Assembly: GCA_017439425.1 (NCBI GenBank)
Contig: JAFSJE010000078.1
Span: 1 to 50,568, forward strand
DNA: 50,568 bases
Direction of reading: 5' to 3'
Source of the DNA: Oscillospiraceae bacterium
GTDB lineage: Bacteria; Bacillota; Clostridia; Oscillospirales; Oscillospiraceae
A model generated the notes under the pieces. That model did no database searches. It was given only the letters and a program-made list of their open reading frames with translations, and was not told where the DNA came from. Shown here piece by piece: positions 42,797-50,568 of this stretch; position 1 is the stretch's first letter, and every line of letters begins with the position of its first letter. The translations under genes were made by a program, and so were the position numbers.

Positions 42797-44755
42797 ATGA
42801 CACCTGAAACGGAAATAATGGAGAATACCGGCATTACGCAAAAGGTGACTGCGGATTATGACGCAAGTCAGATTCAGGTCCTGGAGGGACTTGAGGCAGT
42901 TCGTAAAAGACCGGGTATGTATATAGGCTCGACCTCTTCCTCGGGACTTCACCACCTCGTTTACGAAATTGTGGATAACTCCATCGATGAGGCGCTTGCC
43001 GGCTACTGCACCGATATCTCGGTGACGATCAATCCCGGCAACACGATTACCGTAACGGATAACGGACGGGGAATACCCGTCGACATTCAGGAGCAGACGG
43101 GAAAAAGCGCCCTTGAGGTGGTCTTTACGGTCCTCCACGCCGGCGGAAAGTTCGGAGGCGGCGGCTACAAGGTCTCCGGCGGTCTCCACGGCGTCGGCGC
43201 AAGCGTTGTAAACGCTCTTTCTGAATGGCTCGAGGTGCAGGTACACAAGGGCGGCAAGATATATGAGATGAAGTTTGCCCGCGGCGCAATTACAAGTCCC
43301 ATAACCGTTGTCGGCACAACTGACCGCACCGGCACCACAGTTACCTTCAAGCCCGACCCCGAGATGTTCGACGATACGGTCTACGATTATGAAATCCTCC
43401 ATAAGCGTATGCGTGAGCAGGCATTTCTGAATGCGGGACTGCGCATTTCCATTGCCGATGACCGTGACGCGGAGAATCCCCAGAGCGACGTGATGCACTA
43501 CGAGGGCGGTATCCGTGAATATGTGGACTATCTGAACCAGAACAAGGCGCCCATAGGCGACGTTATCTATATGTCCGGCGGCAGAGACGATTCCGTTGCG
43601 GAAATAGCAATGCAGTATAACGACGGCTACAACGAAATGCTCGTCTCCTTCGCAAACAACATCCACACCCCAGAGGGCGGAATGCACGAAACCGGCTTCA
43701 AAACCGCTCTTACAAGAGTTCTGAACGCTTACGGCGTGAAGTTCAATCTCTTAAAGGGCGAGGAGCGCCTCAGCGGCGACGATTGCCGAGAGGGTCTGAG
43801 TGCCGTAATCTCCGTAAAGCTTACGAACGCCCAGTTCGAGGGTCAGACGAAGCAGAAGCTCGGCAACAGCGAAATTCGCACCCTCGTTGACAGTATCGTT
43901 GACGAGCAGCTTGAAATTTACCTTGAGGAGAACCCGGCCGTTGCGAAGTCTATCATCGAAAAGGGCATGATGGCGTCGAGAGCCCGTGAGGCGGCGAGAA
44001 AGGCCCGCGAGAGCGTAAGACGAAAGACCGGTCTTGAGTCCGGTCAGATGCCGGATAAGCTGCAGGACTGCAACGAGCGCGACCCGGGACTGTGCGAGAT
44101 TTACATCGTCGAGGGAGATTCCGCTGCCGGAAGCGCAATTCAGGGCAGAGATTCGAGATTTCAGGCTATCCTTGCCATGTGGGGCAAGATGCTGAACGTT
44201 GAAAAGGCGCGCGCCGACAAAATCTACGGCAACGATAAGCTCTATCCGCTCATCGTCGCCCTCGGAGCGGGAATCGGCGAGGAGTTCAACATCGAAAAGC
44301 TCCGCTACCACAAAATAATCATCATGGCGGATGCCGATGTGGACGGAAGCCACATCCGCACACTGCTGCTCACCTTCTTCTTCCGCTATATGCGGCCCCT
44401 TATTGAGAACGGCTACGTCTACTCCGCCGTTCCGCCGCTCTATAAGCTCACGCGAGGCAAAACTCAGCGTGTTGCCTATTCCGACGCTGAGCGCGATAAG
44501 ATCTCCGCAGAGCTGCGCGGCGATAACCCCAATGCGAAGATAGACATCAGCCGCTATAAAGGTCTCGGTGAGATGGACCCCCACGAGCTGTGGGAGACCA
44601 CAATGGACCCGGAAAAGCGTACCCTGCGCCGCATAACGCTTGACGACGCGGTGCTTGCAGACCAGATTTTCAATGTGCTCATGGGCGAGGACGTTGAGCC
44701 GCGCCGTGAATGGATCGAGCAGAACGCCCGATACGTTGTAAATCTGGATATTTGA
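42797..44755 (+). CDS. gyrB: DNA gyrase subunit B
   Basis: The 652-residue ATPase subunit has [14 protein letters not shown], the GHKL motifs [20 protein letters not shown] and [18 protein letters not shown], then the TOPRIM domain with [20 protein letters not shown] and [17 protein letters not shown], and ends YVVNLDI. Length is that of Firmicute GyrB (no E. coli insert). AGGAGAAG precedes the ATG. Normally gyrA follows at once; here a 593-bp gap with repeat D separates them. Confidence 0.98.
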   Translation: MTPETEIMENTGITQKVTADYDASQIQVLEGLEAVRKRPGMYIGSTSSSGLHHLVYEIVDNSIDEALAGYCTDISVTINPGNTITVTDNGRGIPVDIQEQTGKSALEVVFTVLHAGGKFGGGGYKVSGGLHGVGASVVNALSEWLEVQVHKGGKIYEMKFARGAITSPITVVGTTDRTGTTVTFKPDPEMFDDTVYDYEILHKRMREQAFLNAGLRISIADDRDAENPQSDVMHYEGGIREYVDYLNQNKAPIGDVIYMSGGRDDSVAEIAMQYNDGYNEMLVSFANNIHTPEGGMHETGFKTALTRVLNAYGVKFNLLKGEERLSGDDCREGLSAVISVKLTNAQFEGQTKQKLGNSEIRTLVDSIVDEQLEIYLEENPAVAKSIIEKGMMASRAREAARKARESVRRKTGLESGQMPDKLQDCNERDPGLCEIYIVEGDSAAGSAIQGRDSRFQAILAMWGKMLNVEKARADKIYGNDKLYPLIVALGAGIGEEFNIEKLRYHKIIIMADADVDGSHIRTLLLTFFFRYMRPLIENGYVYSAVPPLYKLTRGKTQRVAYSDAERDKISAELRGDNPNAKIDISRYKGLGEMDPHELWETTMDPEKRTLRRITLDDAVLADQIFNVLMGEDVEPRREWIEQNARYVVNLDI

Positions 44756-44815
44756 TACTTATTGCTTCACATTAAGCAGTTGTGCGGTGGTCATCCCACC
44801 GCGCTGAGGTGTTCA

Positions 44816-45269
44816 TTCTCTCTCTTTCTCGCAAGAAAGAGAGAGAACGGAACCAAGAGAGAGACAAGAGGCTTTTGGCGGTGAACGTAAGACTTGACGC
44901 GCCGATTTGCGCGGTGTCCTTTGTCTGATACGCTAAGCGGCGAACGTCGCTTAGCCGCTTACTGTATACTTTGTCTTACTGCCTGCTCCTACGCTCCTCA
45001 CCGCGCTTTGCGCCGGAGGCAGTAAGAGGGGTATTCCAAAAGGGGCAAGCCCCTTTTGCGTCGTTTCAAGGGGTTTCCAAAGGGGGGCTTTAGGGGTCCC
45101 CAAAATGACTTGCATTTTTGGGGAGAGGAGGCACAGCGGAATGAATGAGCTTTGCCGCGCCCTTCAGCGGCGAAGCGAACGATATGGAGCTTGTGCCGAC
45201 GACAATCCCCCTTTGGGTCGTTTCTCTCTCTTGCTTCTTCTCTCTCTTTGCGACTGCAAAGAGAGAGAA
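44816..45269 (-). repeat. Dispersed hairpin-ended repeat, copy D (454 bp, inverted, with internal insertion)
   Basis: Left hairpin 44816-44847 (TTCTCTCTCTTTCT / AGAAAGAGAGAGAA), right hairpin 45238-45269 (TTCTCTCTCTTTGC / GCAAAGAGAGAGAA). About 110 extra bases (near 45090-45205) replace the middle of the GGGGGATTTC hairpin and include a CCCCAAAAATG-type inverted repeat. The core part next to the left end (44882-44900) also differs from other copies. The left flank, GCTTCACATTAAGCA to GGTGTTCATT, is shared with copy E. It fills the gyrB-gyrA gap, with an ATGGCGGC/GCCGCCAT hairpin at 45280-45299. Confidence 0.88.
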
Positions 45270-45348
45270 CTGAAGAGAACATGGCGGCAGCGCCGCCATA
45301 CTCCATTCGAGAGAGAATGAACGGAAAAAACAATTATTGAGGTAGATT

Positions 45349-47862
45349 ATGGCACATAACAGAGATTACAAGCCGGAGGACATTGCCTTTCCGGATCAAG
45401 TTATAACAGAATCAGAGCTTGTGCGTGAGATGCAGACGAGCTACATCGACTATGCCATGAGCGTTATCGTCGGCAGAGCTCTGCCCGATGTGCGTGACGG
45501 TCTGAAGCCCGTTCACCGCCGCATTCTCTATTCGATGTACGAGGGTAACCTCACCCACTCAAACCCATATAAAAAGTGCGCCACCGCAGTCGGTGACGTG
45601 CTCGGTCACTACCACCCCCACGGCGACGCCTCCGTTTACGATGCCCTCGTCCGTCTTGCCCAGGACTTCTCCATGCGCGCGCCGCTCATCGACGGACACG
45701 GCAATTTCGGCTCCGTCGACGGCGACCCACCTGCGGCTTACCGTTACACCGAGGCGCGTATGAGCCGCATTGCGGACGAAATGCTCCGCGACATCGACAA
45801 GGAAACGGTCGACTGGGACCCCAACTTTGACGAGACCCGCAAGGAGCCTCGTGTGCTTCCCAGCCGCTTCCCGAATCTTCTTGTCAACGGCTCCTCCGGT
45901 ATCGCCGTCGGTATGGCGACGAATATTCCGCCTCACAATCTCCGTGAGACCATAAACGCCTGTATTTGCCTCCTTGAAAACCCGGAGGCGACTGTTTCTG
46001 ACCTTATGCAGCACATCTCCGGTCCGGATTTCCCGACACGCGGCATAATCATGGGCAGAAGCGGCATCCGTCAGGCTTATGAGACCGGCAAGGGCAGAGT
46101 TATCATGCGCGCCCGCACCGAATTTGAGGAGTACGGCCGTGAACACCGCACCCGCATAATCGTAACGGAGCTGCCCTATCAGGTCAACAAGCGCCAGCTT
46201 CTCAAGGCTATCGCCGACCAGGTCAAGGATAAGCGCCTCGAAGGCATTTCCGACCTGCGTGACGAGTCTGACCGCAACGGTATGCGTATGGTCATCGAGC
46301 TTAAGCGCGACGCAAATCCGCAGGTCGTGCTGAATAAGCTCTTTACACAGACGGCGCTTCAATCGAGCTTCGGCATCACCATGCTGGCGCTCACGGAAAA
46401 CCAGACCCAGCCGAAGATATTTAACCTCAAGCACATGCTTGAGGAGTACCTCGCATTCCAGGAGGACGTGCTCACCCGGCGCACGAAATATGACCTCCGC
46501 AAGGCGCAGGAGAGAGCGCACCTATTAGAGGGCTTGCTCATCGCTCAGGACAACATCGACGAGGTAATCCATATAATCCGCACCAGCTACGACGACGCTA
46601 AGGAAAACCTCATGAAGCGCTTTAATCTCGACGATGTTCAGGCGCAGGCGATACTCGATATGCGCCTCAAGGCTCTTCAGGGTCTTGACAGAGAAAAGCT
46701 CCAGGCTGAGTATGACGAAATTGAGAAGAAAATCGAATATTTCAAAGAACTGCTCGCCGACCCCGAGAAGCTCAAGGGCGTTCTCAAGGATGAGCTGACC
46801 GAAATCGGAAATAAGTACGGCGAGGATAGGCGCACCGAGATCCAGGACGTTGCCGATGAAATCGACCTTGAAGACCTCATCGACGAGGAAAAATGCGTAT
46901 TCACGCTCACCCACAGCGGCTATATCAAGCGTGTTCCGGCGAGTGAGTACCGGGCTCAGGGCCGCGGCGGCAAGGGCATCAAGGCTATGGCGACGAAGGA
47001 GGACGATTATGTGGAGACTGTGTTCACCGCCTCCACCCACGATTTCCTCATGTTCTTCACCTCCACCGGCAAGGTCTACCGCAAGAAGGGCTACAACGTG
47101 CCGGAGGCAAACCGCGCCTCAAAGGGTACGAACATCGTGAACATTCTGCCGCTTGAGCCGGGCGAGAAGGTCACGACGATGATACACACCCGCCTTGAAA
47201 ACGAAAATCTCTCGCTCACGATGGTGACAAAGAACGGCACAGCGAAGCGAATCGAGGCAGTGCAGTTCAAAAACGTCCGTCAGAACGGCATCCGCGCGCT
47301 CACGCTCGACGAGGGCGACGAGCTTATCTCCGTCTGCGAGACCGAGGGTAACAGCAACATCCTGATTGCGACCCGCGACGGCATGGCGATATGCTTTGAC
47401 GAGAACGATGTCCGCAGTATGGGCAGAACTGCCGCCGGAGTGCGCGGAATCCGCCTCCGTGAGGGCGACTATGTCATCGGCGCCGTCACCGCACCTGCTG
47501 ACGGCATGCTCCTCACAGTTACCGAGAACGGCTACGGCAAGCGCACGCCGATTTCTGAGTATGTCCGCGGAGCGGACGGAACTCCGGCGCACCGCGGCGG
47601 ACTTGGCGTAAAGAACTACAACGTGACCGAAAAGACCGGCAAAATCGCCGGAATCAAGATAGCCTCGGAGGATAAGGATATCCTTATGATTTCCGACGAC
47701 GGCACTATGATACGCACCGGCGTGGATTCTGTCAGCATTCTCGGCAGAAGCACGCAGGGCGTGCGCCTCATGCGCCTCGGCGAGGGCAGTAAGGTCATCA
47801 GCGTAACGCTGACCGATAAGGAAGAGGAGAGCGACGCTCCTTCTGAGGTTCAGGCTGAGTAA
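45349..47862 (+). CDS. gyrA: DNA gyrase subunit A
   Basis: The 837-residue subunit has the breakage-reunion domain ([31 protein letters not shown], catalytic Tyr in [11 protein letters not shown]), a long coiled-coil/gate region, and a C-terminal six-bladed DNA-wrapping domain with the GyrA box QGRGGKG that separates gyrase from topoisomerase IV. In the quinolone region it reads [18 protein letters not shown], so the position of E. coli Ser83 is alanine while Asp87 is kept. The acidic C-terminal tail ([14 protein letters not shown]) is usual. GAGGTAG precedes the ATG. Confidence 0.98.
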   Translation: MAHNRDYKPEDIAFPDQVITESELVREMQTSYIDYAMSVIVGRALPDVRDGLKPVHRRILYSMYEGNLTHSNPYKKCATAVGDVLGHYHPHGDASVYDALVRLAQDFSMRAPLIDGHGNFGSVDGDPPAAYRYTEARMSRIADEMLRDIDKETVDWDPNFDETRKEPRVLPSRFPNLLVNGSSGIAVGMATNIPPHNLRETINACICLLENPEATVSDLMQHISGPDFPTRGIIMGRSGIRQAYETGKGRVIMRARTEFEEYGREHRTRIIVTELPYQVNKRQLLKAIADQVKDKRLEGISDLRDESDRNGMRMVIELKRDANPQVVLNKLFTQTALQSSFGITMLALTENQTQPKIFNLKHMLEEYLAFQEDVLTRRTKYDLRKAQERAHLLEGLLIAQDNIDEVIHIIRTSYDDAKENLMKRFNLDDVQAQAILDMRLKALQGLDREKLQAEYDEIEKKIEYFKELLADPEKLKGVLKDELTEIGNKYGEDRRTEIQDVADEIDLEDLIDEEKCVFTLTHSGYIKRVPASEYRAQGRGGKGIKAMATKEDDYVETVFTASTHDFLMFFTSTGKVYRKKGYNVPEANRASKGTNIVNILPLEPGEKVTTMIHTRLENENLSLTMVTKNGTAKRIEAVQFKNVRQNGIRALTLDEGDELISVCETEGNSNILIATRDGMAICFDENDVRSMGRTAAGVRGIRLREGDYVIGAVTAPADGMLLTVTENGYGKRTPISEYVRGADGTPAHRGGLGVKNYNVTEKTGKIAGIKIASEDKDILMISDDGTMIRTGVDSVSILGRSTQGVRLMRLGEGSKVISVTLTDKEEESDAPSEVQAE

Positions 47863-47949
47863 TTGTATGGCGCACAAATGCGCCCTGTCGTCTTATTGCT
47901 TCACATTAAGCAATTGTGCGGTGGTCATCCCACCGCGCTGAGGTGTTCA

Positions 47950-48172
47950 TTCTCTCTCTTTCTCGCAAGAAAGAGAGAGAACGGAACCAAGAGAGAGACA
48001 AGAGGCTTTTGGCGGTGACCATCACACTGAGGTGCGCCGATTTGCGCGGTGTCCTTTGTCTGATACGCGAAGCGGCGAACGTCGCTTAGCCGCTTACTGC
48101 ATACTTTGTCTTACTGCCTGCTCCTACGCTCCTCACCGCGCTTTGCCGCAGTAACGAGGGGTATTCCAAAAG
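47950..48172 (-). repeat. Dispersed hairpin-ended repeat, copy E (left half, truncated)
   Basis: Left hairpin 47950-47981 and the first part of the core match copy D and C closely, including GAACGGAACCAAGAGAGAGA and the flank from GCTTCACATTAAGCA to GGTGTTCATT. The sequence breaks off after GGGGTATTCCAAAAG near 48172, losing the two GGGG hairpins and the right end. It occupies most of the gyrA-rnhA gap; rnhA begins 28 bp later. Confidence 0.88.
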
Positions 48173-48199
48173 CTTGTGCGCCCATAAAAGGATTTTCTT

Positions 48200-48634
48200 A
48201 TGAACAATGTAACCATCTACACCGACGGTGCCTGCTCCGGCAATCCCGGTCCCGGCGGCTGGGCGGCGGTGCTCATCGCCGGCGAGCACAAAAGGGAGCT
48301 TTCCGGCGGCGAAAACCCCACAACCAACAACCGTATGGAGCTCTGTGCCGTCATCGAGGCTCTCTCGGCGCTGAAAAAGCGGTGCTCTGTTGAGCTTTTT
48401 ACCGACAGCCAGTACATCGAAAAGGCGATAAACGAGGGCTGGCTCGAAAATTGGAAGAAAAAGGGCTGGAAGCGCAAGGGCGGCGAGGTCAAGAACATCG
48501 ACCTCTGGAAAAGGCTCGACGCGCTTTTATCAGAACACGAAGTGCGCTTCAACTGGGTCAAGGGTCACGCCGACAACGAGTTTAACAACCGGTGTGATTC
48601 TCTTGCCGTTATGGAACGAGAAAAGTTTGAATAA
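48200..48634 (+). CDS. rnhA: Ribonuclease HI
   Basis: The 144-residue enzyme cuts RNA in RNA-DNA hybrids. The four catalytic acids are in place: D9 ([15 protein letters not shown]), E47 ([12 protein letters not shown]), D69 ([12 protein letters not shown]) and D133 (NNRCDSLAV), with the basic handle [15 protein letters not shown] and [10 protein letters not shown]. It lacks an N-terminal hybrid-binding domain. It lies 18 bp upstream of dapA, so they may be cotranscribed. Its own promoter, if any, would lie in repeat E. Confidence 0.96.
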   Translation: MNNVTIYTDGACSGNPGPGGWAAVLIAGEHKRELSGGENPTTNNRMELCAVIEALSALKKRCSVELFTDSQYIEKAINEGWLENWKKKGWKRKGGEVKNIDLWKRLDALLSEHEVRFNWVKGHADNEFNNRCDSLAVMEREKFE

Positions 48635-48652
48635 CCCCAAGGAGGAATCCCT

Positions 48653-49537
48653 ATGAAAAAGCCCGTATTTACCGGAATCGGAACTGCCATGGTCACACCT
48701 ATGACCGAAAAGGGCGTGGATTTTGCCGCCTTCGAGCGCCTTATCGAGCGCCAGATAGAGGGCGGAGTCGACGCGCTGATAATCTGCGCCACCACCGGCG
48801 AGGCTCCAACGCTCTCCGACGAGGAGCATATCGAGTGCGTGCGCTTTGCGGTGAAAACCGCCGCCGGCAGACTGCCCATCGTCGCCGGTACCGGCTCTAA
48901 CTACACCGACCACGCCGTCGAGATGAGCATTAAGGCGCGGGACGTGGGCGCTGACGCCCTTCTCTGCGTCACGCCGTACTACAATAAATGCACTCAGCGC
49001 GGCCTTGTCGAGAGCTACACCAAAATCGCCGGCGCGACCGAGCTTCCCGTCATCGTCTACAACGTGCCGGGCCGCACAGGGGTTGACATAAAACCGGCAA
49101 CCTACGCCGAGCTGGCAAAGGTATCCAACATCTGCGGCATAAAAGAGGCGAACGGCAACATCTCCTCCGTTGCGGACACTCAGGCGAGAACGAATTTTGA
49201 GCTTCCCATTTACTCCGGCAACGATGACCAGATCGTGCCGATTCTCTCTCTCGGCGGCGTTGGCTGTATCTCGGTGCTCTCGAACGTTATCCCCGCCGAG
49301 ACCCGCGAGATCTGCACGCGCTGGTTTAACGGCGACGTGAAGGGCGCCTGCGAGCTTCAGGTCAGATACAAGCCCCTCATCGACGCGCTTTTCTGCGAGG
49401 TCAATCCGATACCTGCAAAGGCGGCGCTGGCTGAGTTGGGACTTTGCTCCGATTACGCCCGTCTGCCCCTCACCAAAATGGAGCCGGAGAACCGCGCAAG
49501 ACTTGTTCGAGCCATGAAGGAGGTCGGAATCCTTTGA
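48653..49537 (+). CDS. dapA: 4-hydroxy-tetrahydrodipicolinate synthase
   Basis: The 294-residue aldolase condenses pyruvate and aspartate semialdehyde, the first committed step to diaminopimelate, lysine and spore dipicolinate. The Schiff-base Lys164 (CGIKEANGN), Tyr136 (IVYNVPGRTG) and the CATTGEAPTLSDEEH substrate loop are present. AAGGAGG precedes the ATG. Its stop overlaps the start of dapB. Confidence 0.97.
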   Translation: MKKPVFTGIGTAMVTPMTEKGVDFAAFERLIERQIEGGVDALIICATTGEAPTLSDEEHIECVRFAVKTAAGRLPIVAGTGSNYTDHAVEMSIKARDVGADALLCVTPYYNKCTQRGLVESYTKIAGATELPVIVYNVPGRTGVDIKPATYAELAKVSNICGIKEANGNISSVADTQARTNFELPIYSGNDDQIVPILSLGGVGCISVLSNVIPAETREICTRWFNGDVKGACELQVRYKPLIDALFCEVNPIPAKAALAELGLCSDYARLPLTKMEPENRARLVRAMKEVGIL

Positions 49538-50259
49538 AAATAATCGTAAACGGCGCCATGGGTCACATGGGAACGATCCTTTGCAACCTCGTCGGCTCCT
49601 CCGATAAGCATACTCTCGCCGCAGGGGTCGATCCGAACGGCGAGGGACTCATACTGCGCGATATAAACGATTTCACCGGGCTTGCCGATATGGTGATCGA
49701 TTTCAGCCACCACACGGCGGTAGTGCCGATGCTTAATTGGTGCGTTCAGCACAAAATGCCGGTCGTAGTCTGCACGACGGGTCACACTGAGGACGAGAAG
49801 GCGGCGATTTTTGAAGCGGCGAAGACCATTCCGGTGTTCTATTCCGCGAATATGTCGGTCGGCATAGCGCTTCTCTGCCAGATGGCGAAGAAGGCGGCGG
49901 CGGTTTTCCCGGACGCGGACGTTGAGATAATCGAGCGCCACCACAACCGCAAGCTGGACGCGCCGAGCGGCACGGCTCTGCTCCTCGCAAACGCCGTCAA
50001 GGAATCAAGACCCGGGGCGAATATCGTCTGCGGCAGAAGCGGCATGATGAAGCGCGAGAAGAACGATATCAGCATCGCATCTCTGCGCATGGGCAATCTG
50101 CCCGGCACCCACGAGGTCATAATCACCACCGCAACGCAGTCGATAACCCTCGGCCATGAGGTCTATGACCGCGCGCTGTTCGCAGAGGGTGCGATCTCCG
50201 CGGCGGAGTTTCTGCTCGGCAAGAGCGCGGGACTTTATGATATGAAGTCGATTATATGA
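49534..50259 (+). CDS. dapB: 4-hydroxy-tetrahydrodipicolinate reductase
   Basis: The 241-residue enzyme performs the NAD(P)H reduction after DapA. It begins with the nucleotide-binding motif KIIVNGAMGHMG, and has FSHHTAVVPML, TTGHTEDEK, the catalytic EIIERHHNRKLDAPSGTALL and IHSLRMGN-type segment (IASLRMGNLPGTHEV). The start is a TTG at 49534 that overlaps the dapA stop (TTGA), with AGGAGG 10 bases ahead; any later ATG would break the nucleotide-binding motif. It is shorter than E. coli DapB but in range for Firmicutes. Confidence 0.95.
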   Translation: MKIIVNGAMGHMGTILCNLVGSSDKHTLAAGVDPNGEGLILRDINDFTGLADMVIDFSHHTAVVPMLNWCVQHKMPVVVCTTGHTEDEKAAIFEAAKTIPVFYSANMSVGIALLCQMAKKAAAVFPDADVEIIERHHNRKLDAPSGTALLLANAVKESRPGANIVCGRSGMMKREKNDISIASLRMGNLPGTHEVIITTATQSITLGHEVYDRALFAEGAISAAEFLLGKSAGLYDMKSII

Positions 50260-50262
50260 TTT

Positions 50263-50287
50263 ATGGCGCCCTCGGGCGCCATTTTTC
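50263..50287 (+). terminator. Terminator of dapB
   Basis: ATGGCGCC, loop CCTC-type, GGCGCCAT followed by TTTTTC. Similar ATGGCG/CGCCAT hairpins lie next to copies A, B and D of the dispersed repeat. Confidence 0.8.
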
Positions 50288-50330
50288 TTCAATGGTGCTG
50301 CTTGTGTACGGAGACCCGCCCCTACAAGTA

Positions 50331-50430
50331 TCTGTCGCAAAGCGCGGCGAGGTATGTAGGAGTATGCACCGAAAAATATTTCGGCAGTAAGCGGCTAAGC
50401 GTGTTAGACGCTTCGCGTATCAGACAAAGG
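50331..50430 (+). repeat. Dispersed repeat, fragment F, interrupted by an insertion sequence
   Basis: CGCAAAGCGCGGCGAGGTAT, GCAGTAAGCGGCTAAGCGTG and CGCGTATCAGACAAAGG match the core of copies A and B in the same orientation. The left hairpin end is absent. At 50430 the match stops in the middle of the core, and insertion-sequence-like DNA starts. Confidence 0.75.
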
Positions 50431-50568
50431 GGGACGCGGACGAATTCTTGGACCAAAATACTAAAAGGATGGTATCAAGATGTATTCATATGAAGATCGA
50501 ATTCGCGCGATTCAACTCTATGAGAAATACGGAAAGCGCGCATCCGCTGTCATTCGCGAGTTGGGATA
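50431..50568 (+). mobile_element. Second IS3-family-type insertion sequence, left end only
   Basis: Sequence beginning GGGACGCGGACGAATTCTTG interrupts repeat F and leads within 50 bp to a transposase-like gene at the window edge. The exact inverted repeat cannot be fixed without the other end. It differs from the element at 1-439. Confidence 0.6.
50480..50568 (+). CDS. IS3-family transposase OrfA-like protein, N terminus only (truncated by window)
   Basis: The 29 visible codons read MYSYEDRIRAIQLYEKYGKR then ASAVIRELG, the first part of a transposase helix-turn-helix seen in many clostridial IS3-family OrfA proteins. ATGGTATCAAG precedes the ATG without a strong ribosome site. The rest lies outside the window. 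Confidence 0.65.
   Translation, partial: MYSYEDRIRAIQLYEKYGKRASAVIRELG

Overview
The window looks like the replication-origin region of a GC-rich, spore-forming Clostridia (Oscillospiraceae-like gut Firmicute). Evidence: the dnaA-dnaN-S4 protein-recF-remB-gyrB-gyrA gene order, spore-germination genes (a GerA-type receptor subunit and a SleB-type hydrolase), a DUF6465 histone-like protein, Gram-positive lipoproteins, AGGAGG-type ribosome binding sites and many sigma-A promoters with 17-bp spacers. No rRNA or tRNA gene was seen.

Layout. 1-439: truncated left end of an IS3-family element. 0.5-8.5 kb: housekeeping and secretion genes (trigger-factor-like lipoprotein, secA, pgeF, orphan solute-binding lipoprotein, cdd, tatD, secG). 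8.6-8.9 kb: a compact transcription unit for a 39-residue protein. 8.9-11.6 kb: germination operon on the minus strand. 12.1-18.6 kb: typA, a NUDIX gene with a frameshifted membrane protein, eno and a histone-like protein. 18.66-31.51 kb: an integrated mobile element. 31.5-35.6 kb: ychF, a DUF1624 protein and thrS. 36.1-38.3 kb: a minus-strand DUF711/ACT/HD cluster. 38.4-47.9 kb: the dnaA-to-gyrA replication block with a candidate oriC between dnaA and dnaN. 48.2-50.3 kb: rnhA, dapA, dapB. The right edge cuts a second IS3-family element.

Two things stand out. First, the 12.8-kb element sits in the 5' end of ychF between 17-bp direct repeats. It has left the host ychF promoter stranded at the left junction and supplies new upstream sequence to ychF at the right. 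It encodes a Tn916-like integrase and excisionase, a DUF961/YdcP-like protein, a Rep protein combining an HUH endonuclease with a CRESS-type helicase domain, and an FtsK/TraB-like DNA pump. It has no recognisable type IV secretion genes. It also carries a divergent repressor/rep-operon switch, three further regulators or small proteins, a SprT-like protease and a 1600-residue S-layer-homology surface protein as cargo. This is the plan of an actinomycete-style integrative element (Rep + FtsK-like pump + Int/Xis) in a Firmicute.

Second, a repeat family of about 345 bp (five near-complete or half copies plus one fragment) occupies the gaps between housekeeping genes at 11.7, 33.3, 35.7, 44.8, 47.9 and 50.3 kb. 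The two ends of an intact copy are inverted repeats of about 50 bp, each starting with its own 14-bp hairpin of CTCTCTTT/AAAGAGAG type. The core encodes no convincing protein. It splits gyrB from gyrA and flanks thrS on both sides. A separate 161-bp inverted-repeat structure lies in front of typA, and GGGGGC-type palindromes occur at several gene ends.
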